Below, piece after piece: positions 12,682 to 22,526 of a DNA stretch of 34,819 bases (the first letter of the stretch is position 1; each line of letters starts with the position of its first letter). A program made the position numbers and the translations under genes. The stretch lies in contig NZ_JZEX01000051.1 in assembly GCF_000969415.1 (NCBI RefSeq), positions 1 to 34,819 of the forward strand. The letters run 5' to 3'. Under the pieces are notes generated by a model. The model was given only the letters and a program-made list of their open reading frames with translations. It was not told where the DNA came from and did not search any database. Source of the DNA: Devosia geojensis (GTDB taxonomy: Bacteria > Pseudomonadota > Alphaproteobacteria > Rhizobiales > Devosiaceae).

Positions 12682-14691
12682 CTACCCGTTGCGTAGCCAG
12701 TTCACGTCGTCCTGCGTCAGCTTGATGCCGAACGCCTTGATCGAGTCCTCGAGCTCGACCAGCCGGCGCGGCCCGATGAGCGGGATGACTGGGAAGGGCT
12801 GAGCGACGACATAGGCGAGCGCCACATGGATCGGGTTGGCGCCGATCTTTTTGGCGAACTCGATCGCGCGGTCGCGGCGGCCGAAATTGGCCTCCGAGTA
12901 CCAGCAGCGCACGATCTCCTCGTCGTCCCGCTTGTCGCGCCCGGCCCGGTCGGTGAAGAACCCGCGCGCCTGGCTCGACCAGGCGAAGTTCGGAATCTGC
13001 CGCTCCAGCAGCCACTTGCGCCACTCGTCGTCCGAGGACTGTACGCATCCGGCCCAGATCGGGTCGATCATCTCGGCGAGCGAGAAGTTGTTGGAGAGCG
13101 CGGCGGGCCTGGTTTTGCCGGTCTTTTCGGCATAGGCGATGGCCTCGTCGAGGCGCTCGCGCGTCCAGTTGGAGCCGCCGAAGATGCCGCGGATGCGGCC
13201 TGCCTCCACCTCAGCGTCCATGGCGTCGACGAACTCGCCGACAGGCACGTCGGTGTTGTCGCGGTGCATGAAATAGACGTCGACATAGTCCGTCTGCAGG
13301 CGCTCCAGCGTCTGGGTCAGCTGCTTGCCGATCACGTCCGGGTAGACGAGCGGCGAATGCGCGCCCTTGCCGATGACCACCGATTCCTCACGCACGCCCC
13401 GGTTCTTCAGCCATTCGCCGAGCAGCTTCTCGGTATAGCCGCCGCCGTAGATGAAGGCCGTATCGAAGATGTTGCCGCCGGCCTCGTAGAAGGCATCCAG
13501 CAGGATCGAGCCGCTGGCGAAGGTCTTGAAGTCCTCAAAGCCCAGCGCCGCGACCGATGCGGACTTGGAAATGCCCGGAATCTGCCGGCGCGGAATGGCG
13601 TTGCCCGGCGTGCCGAGCGGCCGGCCGGAGATGGTGTTGACCCGCCTTGCCGCCGTCTCGATGCGGTATTCGATCCCGCTGTCGGCCCGCCACTTGTCGA
13701 GTACCCGCGCGTTGCCGAGGCTGTCCGCCCAGGTCATGCCGGGCGCATCGAACTCCTGCCGCCCGTCGAGGATCGCCTTGGAGGCGGCGTCGGCCTCGAA
13801 CGAATAGACGTGGGCGCTCTCGTTGACGCTGATGCTCTCGCGCTTGCCGTCGTTGAGGATGACCTCGATCTTGCCGAGCCCCTGGTCGCGGTTGCCGCCG
13901 GCGAACCAGAAGTCCGGCACCTCGATGCGCCCGAGCGAGCCGTGGATGCGCAACACGTTGTCGAGGTTGACGAAGACCGCGCACGAAACCTGGGCGACGA
14001 TGCCGTTCTCGAAGGTCAGCACCGCCGCCGCCCACTCGTCCGTCTTCTCCTGGCCGAGATGCGCCGTGCCCGCGACCTTGATGGGGTCGAGGAACGGCTT
14101 GCCCGCGGCGACGCCCGCGATATAGCGCGACATCGAGACCGGGTAGCCGCCGACATCGAGGATGCCGCCGCCGGCGAGGTCGTTGGCGAACAGCCGGTGC
14201 TCGGGCATGAAGCGCGGCATCTGGAAGCCGAAGCTCGACTGGATCATGCGCACGTCGCCGATGAGCCCGGACGAGATCAGCTCGCCGATCTTGGCGGTCT
14301 GCGGGTGCAGCCGGTACATGAACGCTTCGCCCGCGAAGGTGCCCGCCTTGCGGTGGGCGTTGAACACCGCGTCGATCTCGAAGGCGCTGAGCGCCAGCGG
14401 CTTTTCGACCAGCACGTGCTTGCCCGTTTCCGCCGCCTTGATCGCCCATTCGGCGTGGTAGGGATGGGGCAGGGCGATGTAGACCGCGTCGACATCCGGG
14501 TCGGCGAGCAGGGCGTCATAGCCGGCAACGATCCGCGCGCCCGGAAATTCCTCCGCCAGCCCCGGCCGGTTGGGATCGCGGGTGGCGATCGCCGCCAGCT
14601 TGCCGTGCTTGGCATTGGCCAGGCCCCCCTGGAAAGCCTTGGCGATGCTGCCCGGCCCGATAATGCCCCAGCGGATTTTTGTGTCAGTCAT
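12682..14691 (-). CDS. Fused Gfo/Idh/MocA dehydrogenase and aldo/keto reductase
   Basis: 669 residues in one uninterrupted frame, start ATG at 14691 behind AAGGACC. Residues about 1-330 are a Gfo/Idh/MocA dehydrogenase: GIIGPGSIAKAFQGGL, the lysine in VEKPLALS, and GGGILDVGGYPVSM in the second domain. Residues about 360-665 are an aldo/keto reductase barrel with the catalytic tetrad in sight: Asp and Tyr in FDTAFIYGGG, Lys in VVIGKGAHS, His in VYFMHRDN, plus the late IPLIGPRR cofactor segment. Both halves keep their catalytic residues, so both should be active NAD(P) enzymes. It is the last gene of the importer operon and so probably processes the imported sugar or polyol. The substrate is unknown; oxidation by one half and reduction by the other is a plausible but untested scheme. 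Confidence 0.9.
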   Translation of the reverse strand: MTDTKIRWGIIGPGSIAKAFQGGLANAKHGKLAAIATRDPNRPGLAEEFPGARIVAGYDALLADPDVDAVYIALPHPYHAEWAIKAAETGKHVLVEKPLALSAFEIDAVFNAHRKAGTFAGEAFMYRLHPQTAKIGELISSGLIGDVRMIQSSFGFQMPRFMPEHRLFANDLAGGGILDVGGYPVSMSRYIAGVAAGKPFLDPIKVAGTAHLGQEKTDEWAAAVLTFENGIVAQVSCAVFVNLDNVLRIHGSLGRIEVPDFWFAGGNRDQGLGKIEVILNDGKRESISVNESAHVYSFEADAASKAILDGRQEFDAPGMTWADSLGNARVLDKWRADSGIEYRIETAARRVNTISGRPLGTPGNAIPRRQIPGISKSASVAALGFEDFKTFASGSILLDAFYEAGGNIFDTAFIYGGGYTEKLLGEWLKNRGVREESVVIGKGAHSPLVYPDVIGKQLTQTLERLQTDYVDVYFMHRDNTDVPVGEFVDAMDAEVEAGRIRGIFGGSNWTRERLDEAIAYAEKTGKTRPAALSNNFSLAEMIDPIWAGCVQSSDDEWRKWLLERQIPNFAWSSQARGFFTDRAGRDKRDDEEIVRCWYSEANFGRRDRAIEFAKKIGANPIHVALAYVVAQPFPVIPLIGPRRLVELEDSIKAFGIKLTQDDVNWLRNG

Positions 14692-14790
14692 GGTCTTGGT
14701 CCTTGAGTGGATCCCGTCCCGAGGAGGTCGGCACGGGGGATGGCGTGATGCCGTGGCGCGACCTTGGGAGAGGTGCGCCGAAGAGGTGGG

Positions 14791-15870
<1,080 letters not shown>

Positions 15871-15880
15871 ATCGGTGACC

Positions 15881-16699
15881 TTATTTGACCGCGCCCAGCA
15901 TGCCTTCGACGAAGCGGCGCTGGAGCAGGAAGAAAATGATGAGGGTAGGCAGGGTGGCGGCGATGGCGCCGACCATGATGACGCCGAAATCGGGCGTGTA
16001 GCCGGCCGTGAGCGTTGCCACCACAAGAGTGAGGGTCTTCATCTCGTTGGTCTGCAGCACGATCAGCGGCCAGAGATAGCTGTTCCAGTTGGCCATGAAG
16101 ACGATGATCGTCGCCGCCGCATAGGTCGAGCGCATCACGGGCATGTAGACGTAGAAGAAGATCTGCCATTCCTTGAGCCCGTCGATGCGGGCGGCGTCGC
16201 GCAGCTCGCTCGGGAACGCCTTGGTGGCCTGCCGGAAGTAGAAGATGACGAAGATCGAGGCGATGCCGGGCAGGATGACCGCCTGGTAGGTGTTGATGAT
16301 CCTGAAGCTCGCCATCATCATGAAGAGCGGGATCATCAGCGCCGCAAAGGGGATCGAGAGCATCAGCAGCATGCCGCCGAAGATCTTCTCGCGGAACCGG
16401 GAGCGGAACACCTCGAAGCCGTACCCGGCGAGCGATGCGACCAGCAGCGTCAGCACGGTCCCCAATCCGGCGATCAGGAACGAGTTGAACAGCACTCGCG
16501 CTATGTCGAAGGAGTTGAGGAACTTGATGATGTTGTCCACCAGCGCGCCGCCGGGCGTCGTCTTGCCGCGGATGATGTCCGCGGAAGTATTGGTGGTCCC
16601 CAGAACCATCCAGAAGAACGGGAAGATCGAAACGAACGCGGCCAGCGAGAGCGCGAGGTACGTGAGCGCGCGACCGATCAGGGCAAGGCTCTTGCTCAT
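15881..16699 (-). CDS. Carbohydrate ABC transporter permease (MalG type)
   Basis: 272 residues with six membrane helices. The cytoplasmic EAA loop reads [26 protein letters not shown] (about residues 164-189), where the permease contacts the ATPase. Its start overlaps the stop of the first permease by 4 bp (16696-16699), giving translational coupling. It ends 10 bp before the ATPase gene. CUT1 family by layout; the substrate cannot be told. Confidence 0.95.
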   Translation of the reverse strand: MSKSLALIGRALTYLALSLAAFVSIFPFFWMVLGTTNTSADIIRGKTTPGGALVDNIIKFLNSFDIARVLFNSFLIAGLGTVLTLLVASLAGYGFEVFRSRFREKIFGGMLLMLSIPFAALMIPLFMMMASFRIINTYQAVILPGIASIFVIFYFRQATKAFPSELRDAARIDGLKEWQIFFYVYMPVMRSTYAAATIIVFMANWNSYLWPLIVLQTNEMKTLTLVVATLTAGYTPDFGVIMVGAIAATLPTLIIFFLLQRRFVEGMLGAVK

Positions 16700-17631
16700 C
16701 TGCGGCGATCCCTTGCAATGAGGAACTGTATGAGGCTCAGCACACCGACCAGGATGACGATGACGTAGCTGACCGTTGCCGCATAACCGAAGCTCGGCAT
16801 GAACCTGAAGCTGAGATTGTAGATGTAGAGCGACAGGGTGAGCGTCGCGTCCGACGGGCCGCCGTTTGTCAGGAGGTTGACCTCGTCGAACAGCTGCAGC
16901 GTGCCGATGGTGGACGTTACGGCGGTGAAGAGGATCACCGGTTTCAGCATCGGCACCGTGATGAACCAGAACCGGGCCCAGGTGGGCACGCCGTCGATCT
17001 TGGCGGCCTCGTAGATGGAGCGGTCGATGTTCTGCATCGCCGCCAGATAGAAGATCATGTTGTAGCCGGTCCAGCGCCAGGTGATGGCGGAGATCACCAC
17101 CACGCGCGCCCAGAACGGATCGGAAAGCCAGTTGATCGGATTCTCGATCAGCTGGAGCGCCAGCAGCGCTTGATTGGCAATGCCGTCCAGCGCGAAGATC
17201 GACTTGAAGATCACCGAATAGGCGACCAGCGACGTGACGCAGGGCAGGAAGATCGCGGTGCGGAAGAAGCCGCGCCCCCAGAGCTTGCTGTCGTTGAGCG
17301 CGCTGGCGAAAAGCAGCGCCAGCATCAGCATGATCGGCACTTGCACCGCCAGGAACAGCAGGGTGTTGCTGAGTGCCCGGATGAAGACCGGATCCTGGGT
17401 CAGCCGGATGATGTTGGCGAAACCGCCAAAGCTGAAGTTCATCCCGCGGCCGACCTGGAAGCTCATCCAGAGCGACCAGAGGATGGGATAGACCATGAAT
17501 ATGCCAAGCAAGACCAGCGCCGGCATGATGAACAGCCAGCCGTTGATCTGCTCGCTGCGCGCCAGGTTCGAGGCGGCGCCGCCACGCCGCCGGTCCTGCA
17601 TGCTGCCCGAGGTTTCAACCTCCGCCACCAT
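16696..17631 (-). CDS. Carbohydrate ABC transporter permease (MalF type)
   Basis: 311 residues from the ATG at 17631, which follows AGGAGAA; the frame is open much further upstream but runs through the binding-protein gene in another frame. After an N-terminal cytoplasmic stretch come six helices, from WLFIMPALVLLGIFMVYPIL onward. The EAA loop EAAKIDGVPTWARFWFITVPMLKP is near residues 209-232. It lies 115 bp downstream of the binding-protein gene, with a stem-loop between. Confidence 0.93.
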   Translation of the reverse strand: MVAEVETSGSMQDRRRGGAASNLARSEQINGWLFIMPALVLLGIFMVYPILWSLWMSFQVGRGMNFSFGGFANIIRLTQDPVFIRALSNTLLFLAVQVPIMLMLALLFASALNDSKLWGRGFFRTAIFLPCVTSLVAYSVIFKSIFALDGIANQALLALQLIENPINWLSDPFWARVVVISAITWRWTGYNMIFYLAAMQNIDRSIYEAAKIDGVPTWARFWFITVPMLKPVILFTAVTSTIGTLQLFDEVNLLTNGGPSDATLTLSLYIYNLSFRFMPSFGYAATVSYVIVILVGVLSLIQFLIARDRRR

Positions 17632-17662
17632 CGCTGCTTCTCCTGTGACTCTGTTGGCCGAC

Positions 17663-17704
17663 GATCCCGCGCACACACCGTAAGGCGTTGCCGCGCGCGG
17701 GATC
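17663..17704 (-). promoter_or_regulatory. Intercistronic stem-loop between binding protein and permease genes
   Basis: An exact 10-bp inverted repeat, GATCCCGCGC and GCGCGGGATC, is separated by 22 nt, with no T-tract. Such hairpins behind binding-protein genes commonly protect the upstream mRNA or cut down read-through, so the binding protein is made in excess over the permeases. That role is inferred from position. Confidence 0.6.
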
Positions 17705-17746
17705 GCGGGAGGCCGGAGGCGCGGCTGCGCCCCCGGATGCGGAGCC

Positions 17747-19024
17747 TTACTGGGTCTGCTGACGGACCTGGGCGTCGATGGCGGCGATGATATCGTCGAT
17801 ATTGCCGCCGCTGGTGATGGCGGGCACCTGGGCAACCACCGCAGCGTCGGCCTCTTCGGTGAAGATGCCGTAGTTGACCGCGGGAATCTCGGCCAGCCAG
17901 TCCGAGAAGTTCTGCCAGACGGGCTGGCCGCTGAAGAACTCGTCACTGGCCTGGTAAGCCTCGCCTTCGCGAGCCGCCAGGAGCGAGCCGAGAGCCCCCT
18001 GGTTGACCAGGATCTTCTGGTAGAAGTCGACGTCACTGCCCCAGATGGTGGCGAGGAAATCGATGGCCATTTCCTTTTGGGGAGCCGAGGAGAGCACGTA
18101 CCAGCTCGAGCCACCGAGGTTCGAGGCGTTCCCCGCGCCTTCCACGCCATCCAGGCGCGGCGAGGGCGCAACGCCCCATTGGCCGGCCTGGTCGGGATTG
18201 GCCTTGATCGTAGCGGTCATCCAGACGCCCGAGAAGGTGGAGAGTGTCTTGCCCGAGGTGAAGCTGCCCGTGTACTCAGTCCAGCCGGAAACCGGCGTGG
18301 TGATGCCCGAGGCGATCAGCCGCTGATAGGTTTCGAGGGCGGCCTTGAACACCGGATTACCGGCGATGGTGACGTTCCCGTCCGCATCGAAGTACCAGCT
18401 GCCGGCCGATTGGAGCATGATGCGGATCCAGTCGGACCCGGTCGGATCGATCGGCAGCAGGATTTGTCCGGTCTCTTCCTTGACGGTCTTGCCGATCTCG
18501 ATCAGCTGGTCCCAGGTGATGTTCTCGAGGTCCTCCGGACCGAAGCCGGCCTCGGCCAGCAGGTCCGTGCGATAGAAATAGCCGGTGACGCCGGAGTCGA
18601 ACGGCAGCGAATACGTCTGGCCGTTGAGGGTGGCGAGCTCGACCTTGTAAGGCGCGAAGGTCGAGTAGTCGATATGGCTGTTCAGCGGCTCGAAGGCGCC
18701 GGGGAACGACTGCAGGTACTTCTGCGCGCGATAGTCCTCGATGAGAACGATGTCGGGCAGGCCGTCGGTGGAGCCGGAGGCGAGCTGGGCCTGCAGCTTC
18801 TGCTCCATGGCGGCCTTGTCGAAGATCACCACGTTGATGGTGTCGTCGGGATGCTCGGCCTGATAGCGGGAAAATGCCTCCTGCATCGTCGCGCCGTTGA
18901 AATTCGGGTCCCAGCACCAGACCACGAGTTCGGCGGCCGAGGCGGCCGCAACGCTGAACAGGCTGGTGCCGGCGAGCGCGGCGGCCGCGAGCGAGCGGCG
19001 CCACCGCGATGTGAAGCTGGTCAT
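17747..19024 (-). CDS. Extracellular carbohydrate-binding protein of the ABC importer
   Basis: 425 residues, start ATG at 19024 behind GGGAGGAC. A signal peptide is clear: basic RWRR, a hydrophobic core AAAALAGTSLFSVAAA, and a likely cleavage around ASA-AEL (residues about 28-31), so the mature protein is periplasmic. The rest has the type-1 family layout of sugar-binding proteins (for example the LPDIVLIED and GVTGYFYRTDLLAEAG segments). It is the first gene of the minus-strand operon and diverges from an AraC-type regulator. The sugar is unknown; the fused oxidoreductase at the operon end hints at a polyol or keto-sugar. Confidence 0.93.
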   Translation of the reverse strand: MTSFTSRWRRSLAAAALAGTSLFSVAAASAAELVVWCWDPNFNGATMQEAFSRYQAEHPDDTINVVIFDKAAMEQKLQAQLASGSTDGLPDIVLIEDYRAQKYLQSFPGAFEPLNSHIDYSTFAPYKVELATLNGQTYSLPFDSGVTGYFYRTDLLAEAGFGPEDLENITWDQLIEIGKTVKEETGQILLPIDPTGSDWIRIMLQSAGSWYFDADGNVTIAGNPVFKAALETYQRLIASGITTPVSGWTEYTGSFTSGKTLSTFSGVWMTATIKANPDQAGQWGVAPSPRLDGVEGAGNASNLGGSSWYVLSSAPQKEMAIDFLATIWGSDVDFYQKILVNQGALGSLLAAREGEAYQASDEFFSGQPVWQNFSDWLAEIPAVNYGIFTEEADAAVVAQVPAITSGGNIDDIIAAIDAQVRQQTQ

Positions 19025-19108
19025 GAAGTCCTCCCTTTTTGTTTGCCCGCGTTTTGCAAGCGCGAGTAGACTAGCGCGTTGCGGGAACGTGTCCCCGACA
19101 ACGGGCAC

Positions 19109-19237
19109 GCGGACTTGGCGAAAAGTAAGGTGCCGCAGCCATCGGCCTGCGGCGAAGGGAGCGTGGACTTGGCGAAAAGCAAGGTGTCGGCAGGGCCGGA
19201 TTTTGAAGGGGGAACGGTGGACTTGGCGCAGGCCAGG
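19109..19237. repeat. Three copies of a 20-24-bp motif at exact 54-bp spacing
   Basis: The motif GTGGACTTGGCGAAAAGCAAGG starts at 19163. Close copies start at 19109 (GCGGACTTGGCGAAAAGTAAGG) and at 19217 (GTGGACTTGGCGCAGGCCAGG), so the spacing is 54 bp both times. Copies 2 and 3 are each preceded by a GAAGGG-type ribosome binding sequence and begin with GTG. They lie in and just after the gap between the importer operon and its AraC-type regulator. They may be direct-repeat operator sites for the regulator, or a triplicated translation start. Confidence 0.85.
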
Positions 19238-20143
19238 ACGTTGAGGCGGCCGGTCTATCAGCCCGGCGCGAGCAGCGTGGAAGGTCTGCCGACGACATTG
19301 CAGATGTTCTACAACAACCCGCCGGTGATGCTGAAGCCGCATTGGCATGCTCAGGTCGAGGTCAATTTCGTCGTCGAGGGCTCCGTCCATTACCTCATGG
19401 GTGATCACGAAATCCTGCTCCGGGCCGGCGACCTCTGCCTCTTCTGGGGCGGCCAGCCGCACCAGCTGGACGACAAGTCCGACGACGCGTTTTACGCCGG
19501 CGCGCACCTGCCGCTCGTCCACTTCTTTCGCCTGCGCTTGCCCGCGGATGTGCCCAGCCGTCTGATGCAGGGCGCCGTCCTCGTCACCTCTGCGACCGAC
19601 GAGGCCGACCGGGTGAACTTCGCCCGCTGGTATCGCTCCGCCCGGCAGGGCAGTCCCGCCGAGACTCAGCACGTCGTCGACGAACTGCTGCTGCGGATCG
19701 AGCGGGTGCGGTTCGAGCCCTATCGCATCGTAGGCGACTGCGAGAATGCGCGCGAGGGCGAACCGACGGACCAGCAATCCTCGCGCGTGGTCGCCCGCAT
19801 TTGCGACTTCATCGCCGCCAACTTCCTCCATGACATCGACTCCGTGGACATTGCCGCCGCCGCGGACCTGCATCCGAAATACGCCATGGCTATCTTCAAG
19901 AAGTCGACGGGCATGACGATGAACGAGTACGTCACGCTTCTGCGCCTGTCCTACGCGCAAGCACGGCTGCTTCAACAGGAGGCCAGTGTCCTCCATGTCG
20001 CCATGGAGAGCGGCTTTGGCTCCTTGAGCGCCTTCAACAAGGCCTTCCGCAAGATCGCCGGCAAATCGCCGAGCGATTTCCGCCGCGATGGCAGGTTCAT
20101 CGCCGCCATCGCATCGGCGACCGTGGATATCCGGACCAGCTGA
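19217..20143 (+). CDS. AraC-family transcriptional regulator of the ABC-importer operon
   Basis: 308 residues from the GTG at 19217, preferred because AAGGGGG lies just upstream and the length is then typical. In-frame alternatives are GTG at 19163 and TTG at 19079; these would add repeated DLAKSKV peptides with no domain. The N-terminal half is a cupin sensor (HWHAQVEVNFVVEG and AGDLCLFWGGQPHQL, with His residues in the usual places). The C-terminal half (about 200-295) holds two helix-turn-helix units, ending in the classic SGFGSLSAFNKAFRKIAGKSPSDFRR. Divergent from the binding-protein gene, it most likely activates the importer operon in response to its sugar. Confidence 0.9.
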   Translation: MDLAQARTLRRPVYQPGASSVEGLPTTLQMFYNNPPVMLKPHWHAQVEVNFVVEGSVHYLMGDHEILLRAGDLCLFWGGQPHQLDDKSDDAFYAGAHLPLVHFFRLRLPADVPSRLMQGAVLVTSATDEADRVNFARWYRSARQGSPAETQHVVDELLLRIERVRFEPYRIVGDCENAREGEPTDQQSSRVVARICDFIAANFLHDIDSVDIAAAADLHPKYAMAIFKKSTGMTMNEYVTLLRLSYAQARLLQQEASVLHVAMESGFGSLSAFNKAFRKIAGKSPSDFRRDGRFIAAIASATVDIRTS

Positions 20144-20179
20144 CGGCACCGATCCAGAGGCGCGTTTGGGGGGGAGCGC

Positions 20180-22330
20180 ATGTTCAAGCCGAGACGAAGG
20201 TTCGCCGGGCGCGCCGCCGCCATCGTCTTCGGCCTCGCGCTCGTGGCCGCCCTGACGCTCCTGCGGGCGAGCGAGCCCTATCCCCTGGTCGCCGCGCGCG
20301 AGACGGTCTTCGACTATTACCAGCAGCTGCCGCCGCGTCCGCCTGCCGACCTGCCGGTCCTGGTCGTCGACATCGATGAGGCCTCGCTCGCCGCGTACGG
20401 CCAATGGCCCTGGCCGCGCGACCTTTTGGCGACGCTCACGCGCCGGCTTGGCGAGATGGGCGCTGCCGCCATCGCCTTCGACATGCTCTTTGCCGAGCCT
20501 GATCGATCCTCGCCCAGCCGCACGGTCCCCGGCACACCGGACTTCGACGCCGAATTTGCCGATGCCCTCGCTACGTCACCGAGTATCCTCGGGCTCAGCG
20601 AGCGGCCGGGAGCGGAGGTCGAGACCATTCCGCTCAAGGCCGGTATTGCCGTCAGCGGCGCCCGACCAGTGACCATCCCACTGTTGCGCGGAGCGGTGCT
20701 GCCGTTGCCCAAGCTCCGCGATGCTTCGGCCGGACTGGGCGCCATCAGTCTGGGCCAGGACGACTCCGGCACCGTGGTGCGCAACCTGCCGCTCGTGTGG
20801 CGGCACGGAGACGCCATCGTCCCGACGCTCGCGCTCGAGGCCTTGCGGATTGCCGCCGGCGAGACGACGCTGGTCGTCCTCGGCGATACGGCGGGCGCCG
20901 GTATTGTCGAGAGCGTTCGGGTTGGCCAGTGGAGCGTGCCGACCACGACTTCGGGCGCATTGCGCCTCTACTACCGCCCGGCAGGGCAGGGCGCCGCCAT
21001 ATCGGCCGGTGACGTTCTTTCCGATAGTTACATCGATCTGACCCAAACCGTCGCCGGCCGCATCGTGCTCATCGGCACGTCGGCCGCGGGCCTGCTCGAC
21101 CTGCGCCGTACGGCCCTCGGCGAGGTGGTTGCCGGCGTTTCCATCCATGCCCAGGCGCTCGAGCAGATTCTTGCTGGCGCCTATCTTTACCGCGCCGACT
21201 GGGTCGGCGGTATCGAGATGCTGCTTTTTGCGGTGGTGGGACTGATCCTGGTGCTGGCCGTGGCGTTCGCCGGTCCCCGAGGGGGCCTCGTCGTCTCCAT
21301 CCTTGCTGTGCTCGGCGGAGCTGCCTCGTCCTGGGTGGCCTTCTCGCGCTATGGCGTGCTGATCGATGTCAGCTTCCTGTTGCTCGGCGCCGTCGTCGTC
21401 TATGCGGCGATGGCCTTCTTCCGTTTCGCCGTGACCGATGCCGATCGGCGCAAGCTGCGCAACGCTTTCGCTTACTATGTCGCCCCGTCGCTTCTCGCCG
21501 AGATCGAGGAGAATGCGGACACCCTGCGGCTCGGCGGCGAGGTGAGGGACCTCACGGTGATGTTCTGCGACGTGCGCAACTACACCTCCATCAGCGAGCG
21601 CATGCGCCCCGAAGACGTGCTGGGGCTTCTCAACCGCCTCTTCGACCGTCTTGCCCATTGTATCACCACGGAGCGCGGCACCATCGACAAGTTCATGGGG
21701 GACGCGATCATGGCCTTCTGGAACGCGCCCCTCGATGTCCCCCATCATCCCCGTCGCGCCTGCCGCGCAGCGCTGGCCATGCGCGATGCCGTCGCCGCTC
21801 TCAACGCCTCGGAGGTGGGTGAGCCCATCGCCATCGGCATCGGCATTTCCTCCGGCGAGGCGCTAGTCGGCAACATGGGTTCTAGCGAGCGCTTCGACTA
21901 TTCGTGCGTCGGCGACACCGTCAACGTCGCCTCGCGCATCGAGGGGGCCTGCAAGGTCGTGCACTACGGTATCCTCGTCTCCGAGGCGACGGCCGCCGCC
22001 ATCTGCGACATGGCCGTGCTTCCCGCTGGCCACGTCCACCTGCGCGGCGTCAGCGAGCCGCAGTCCGTTCATATACTCGTAGGCGACGAACGGATGGCCG
22101 CATCCCCGACCTTCCGGACCTTGCGCGAACGGCACACAGCCCTCCTCGCCGCCGGTGTCCCCGACGATCTCCTCGCCGAGTGCCGCAGGCTCTCGGCTGA
22201 AGTCGAATCGAGTCTCCTAGTCTTCTACGACGCGTTGCCGGAGCGCCGCGCCGATTTTTCCGCGTTCGTCGCGCCGGCCCCGCTACGAGCCGTTGGCGAC
22301 CGCGATCTCGCGACGGGCTCAGAATTCTGA
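20180..22330 (+). CDS. CHASE2-domain adenylate cyclase (class III), membrane-bound
   Basis: 716 residues, start ATG at 20180 behind GGGGGGGAG. One N-terminal helix (about 12-29) is followed by a large periplasmic CHASE2 sensor (about 35-335; note DLPVLVVDIDEASLAAYGQWPWPR), three helices (about 343-415), and a class III cyclase domain (about 450-625). Metal-binding Asp residues are in FCDVRNYT and again in KFMGDAIMAFW, where the Lys favours ATP. The transition-state Asn and Arg are in GDTVNVASRIEG. All catalytic positions look intact, so it should make cAMP in response to an extracytoplasmic signal. About 90 residues follow the cyclase domain without a recognised motif. It starts 36 bp after the AraC gene and could be co-transcribed. 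Confidence 0.92.
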   Translation: MFKPRRRFAGRAAAIVFGLALVAALTLLRASEPYPLVAARETVFDYYQQLPPRPPADLPVLVVDIDEASLAAYGQWPWPRDLLATLTRRLGEMGAAAIAFDMLFAEPDRSSPSRTVPGTPDFDAEFADALATSPSILGLSERPGAEVETIPLKAGIAVSGARPVTIPLLRGAVLPLPKLRDASAGLGAISLGQDDSGTVVRNLPLVWRHGDAIVPTLALEALRIAAGETTLVVLGDTAGAGIVESVRVGQWSVPTTTSGALRLYYRPAGQGAAISAGDVLSDSYIDLTQTVAGRIVLIGTSAAGLLDLRRTALGEVVAGVSIHAQALEQILAGAYLYRADWVGGIEMLLFAVVGLILVLAVAFAGPRGGLVVSILAVLGGAASSWVAFSRYGVLIDVSFLLLGAVVVYAAMAFFRFAVTDADRRKLRNAFAYYVAPSLLAEIEENADTLRLGGEVRDLTVMFCDVRNYTSISERMRPEDVLGLLNRLFDRLAHCITTERGTIDKFMGDAIMAFWNAPLDVPHHPRRACRAALAMRDAVAALNASEVGEPIAIGIGISSGEALVGNMGSSERFDYSCVGDTVNVASRIEGACKVVHYGILVSEATAAAICDMAVLPAGHVHLRGVSEPQSVHILVGDERMAASPTFRTLRERHTALLAAGVPDDLLAECRRLSAEVESSLLVFYDALPERRADFSAFVAPAPLRAVGDRDLATGSEF

Positions 22331-22398
22331 CCGTCCTGCCCTGCGCTGGAATTGCCCTCTTGCATCACGGGATCGGTTTCTCTATGTCTCCGCGCAGT

Positions 22399-22475
22399 CG
22401 GGGCGTAGCGCAGCCTGGTAGCGCATTTGTCTGGGGGACAAAGGGTCGTCGGTTCAAATCCGGCCGCTCCGACCA
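22399..22475 (+). tRNA. tRNA-Pro (anticodon GGG)
   Basis: 77 nt with encoded CCA. The acceptor stem CGGGGCG pairs with CGCTCCG, with one G-U. The D-arm is GCGCAGCCTGGTAGCGC, the anticodon stem-loop is TTTGT-CTGGGGG-ACAAA with GGG at positions 34-36, and the T-arm is GTCGGTTCAAATCCGGC. It lies between the cyclase and the phosphotransferase genes. No copy of its 3' end is seen elsewhere in the window. Confidence 0.97.
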
Positions 22476-22526
22476 TTCTTCCTTAGCTGCACCCGCCCGG
22501 TCGGGTCGTGGAGCGGCCGTTTTCCG

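Noticed and set aside
2925..14706. Long open frames opposite iolE, iolC and the fusion gene (for example 2925-3866 +, 6575-8191 +, 12826-14706 +)
   Set aside because: They are antisense shadows of well-supported genes in high-GC DNA; their translations are rich in Arg, Ala, Val and Asp without any family motif.
19079..19216. N-terminal extension of the AraC regulator with repeated DLAKSKV peptides
   Set aside because: The GTG at 19217 has a better ribosome binding site and yields a normal family length; the upstream repeats are more likely regulatory DNA, though alternative starts remain possible.
22399..22475. tRNA-Pro as an integration site for a mobile element
   Set aside because: No integrase, phage gene or duplicate of the tRNA 3' end is visible in the window.
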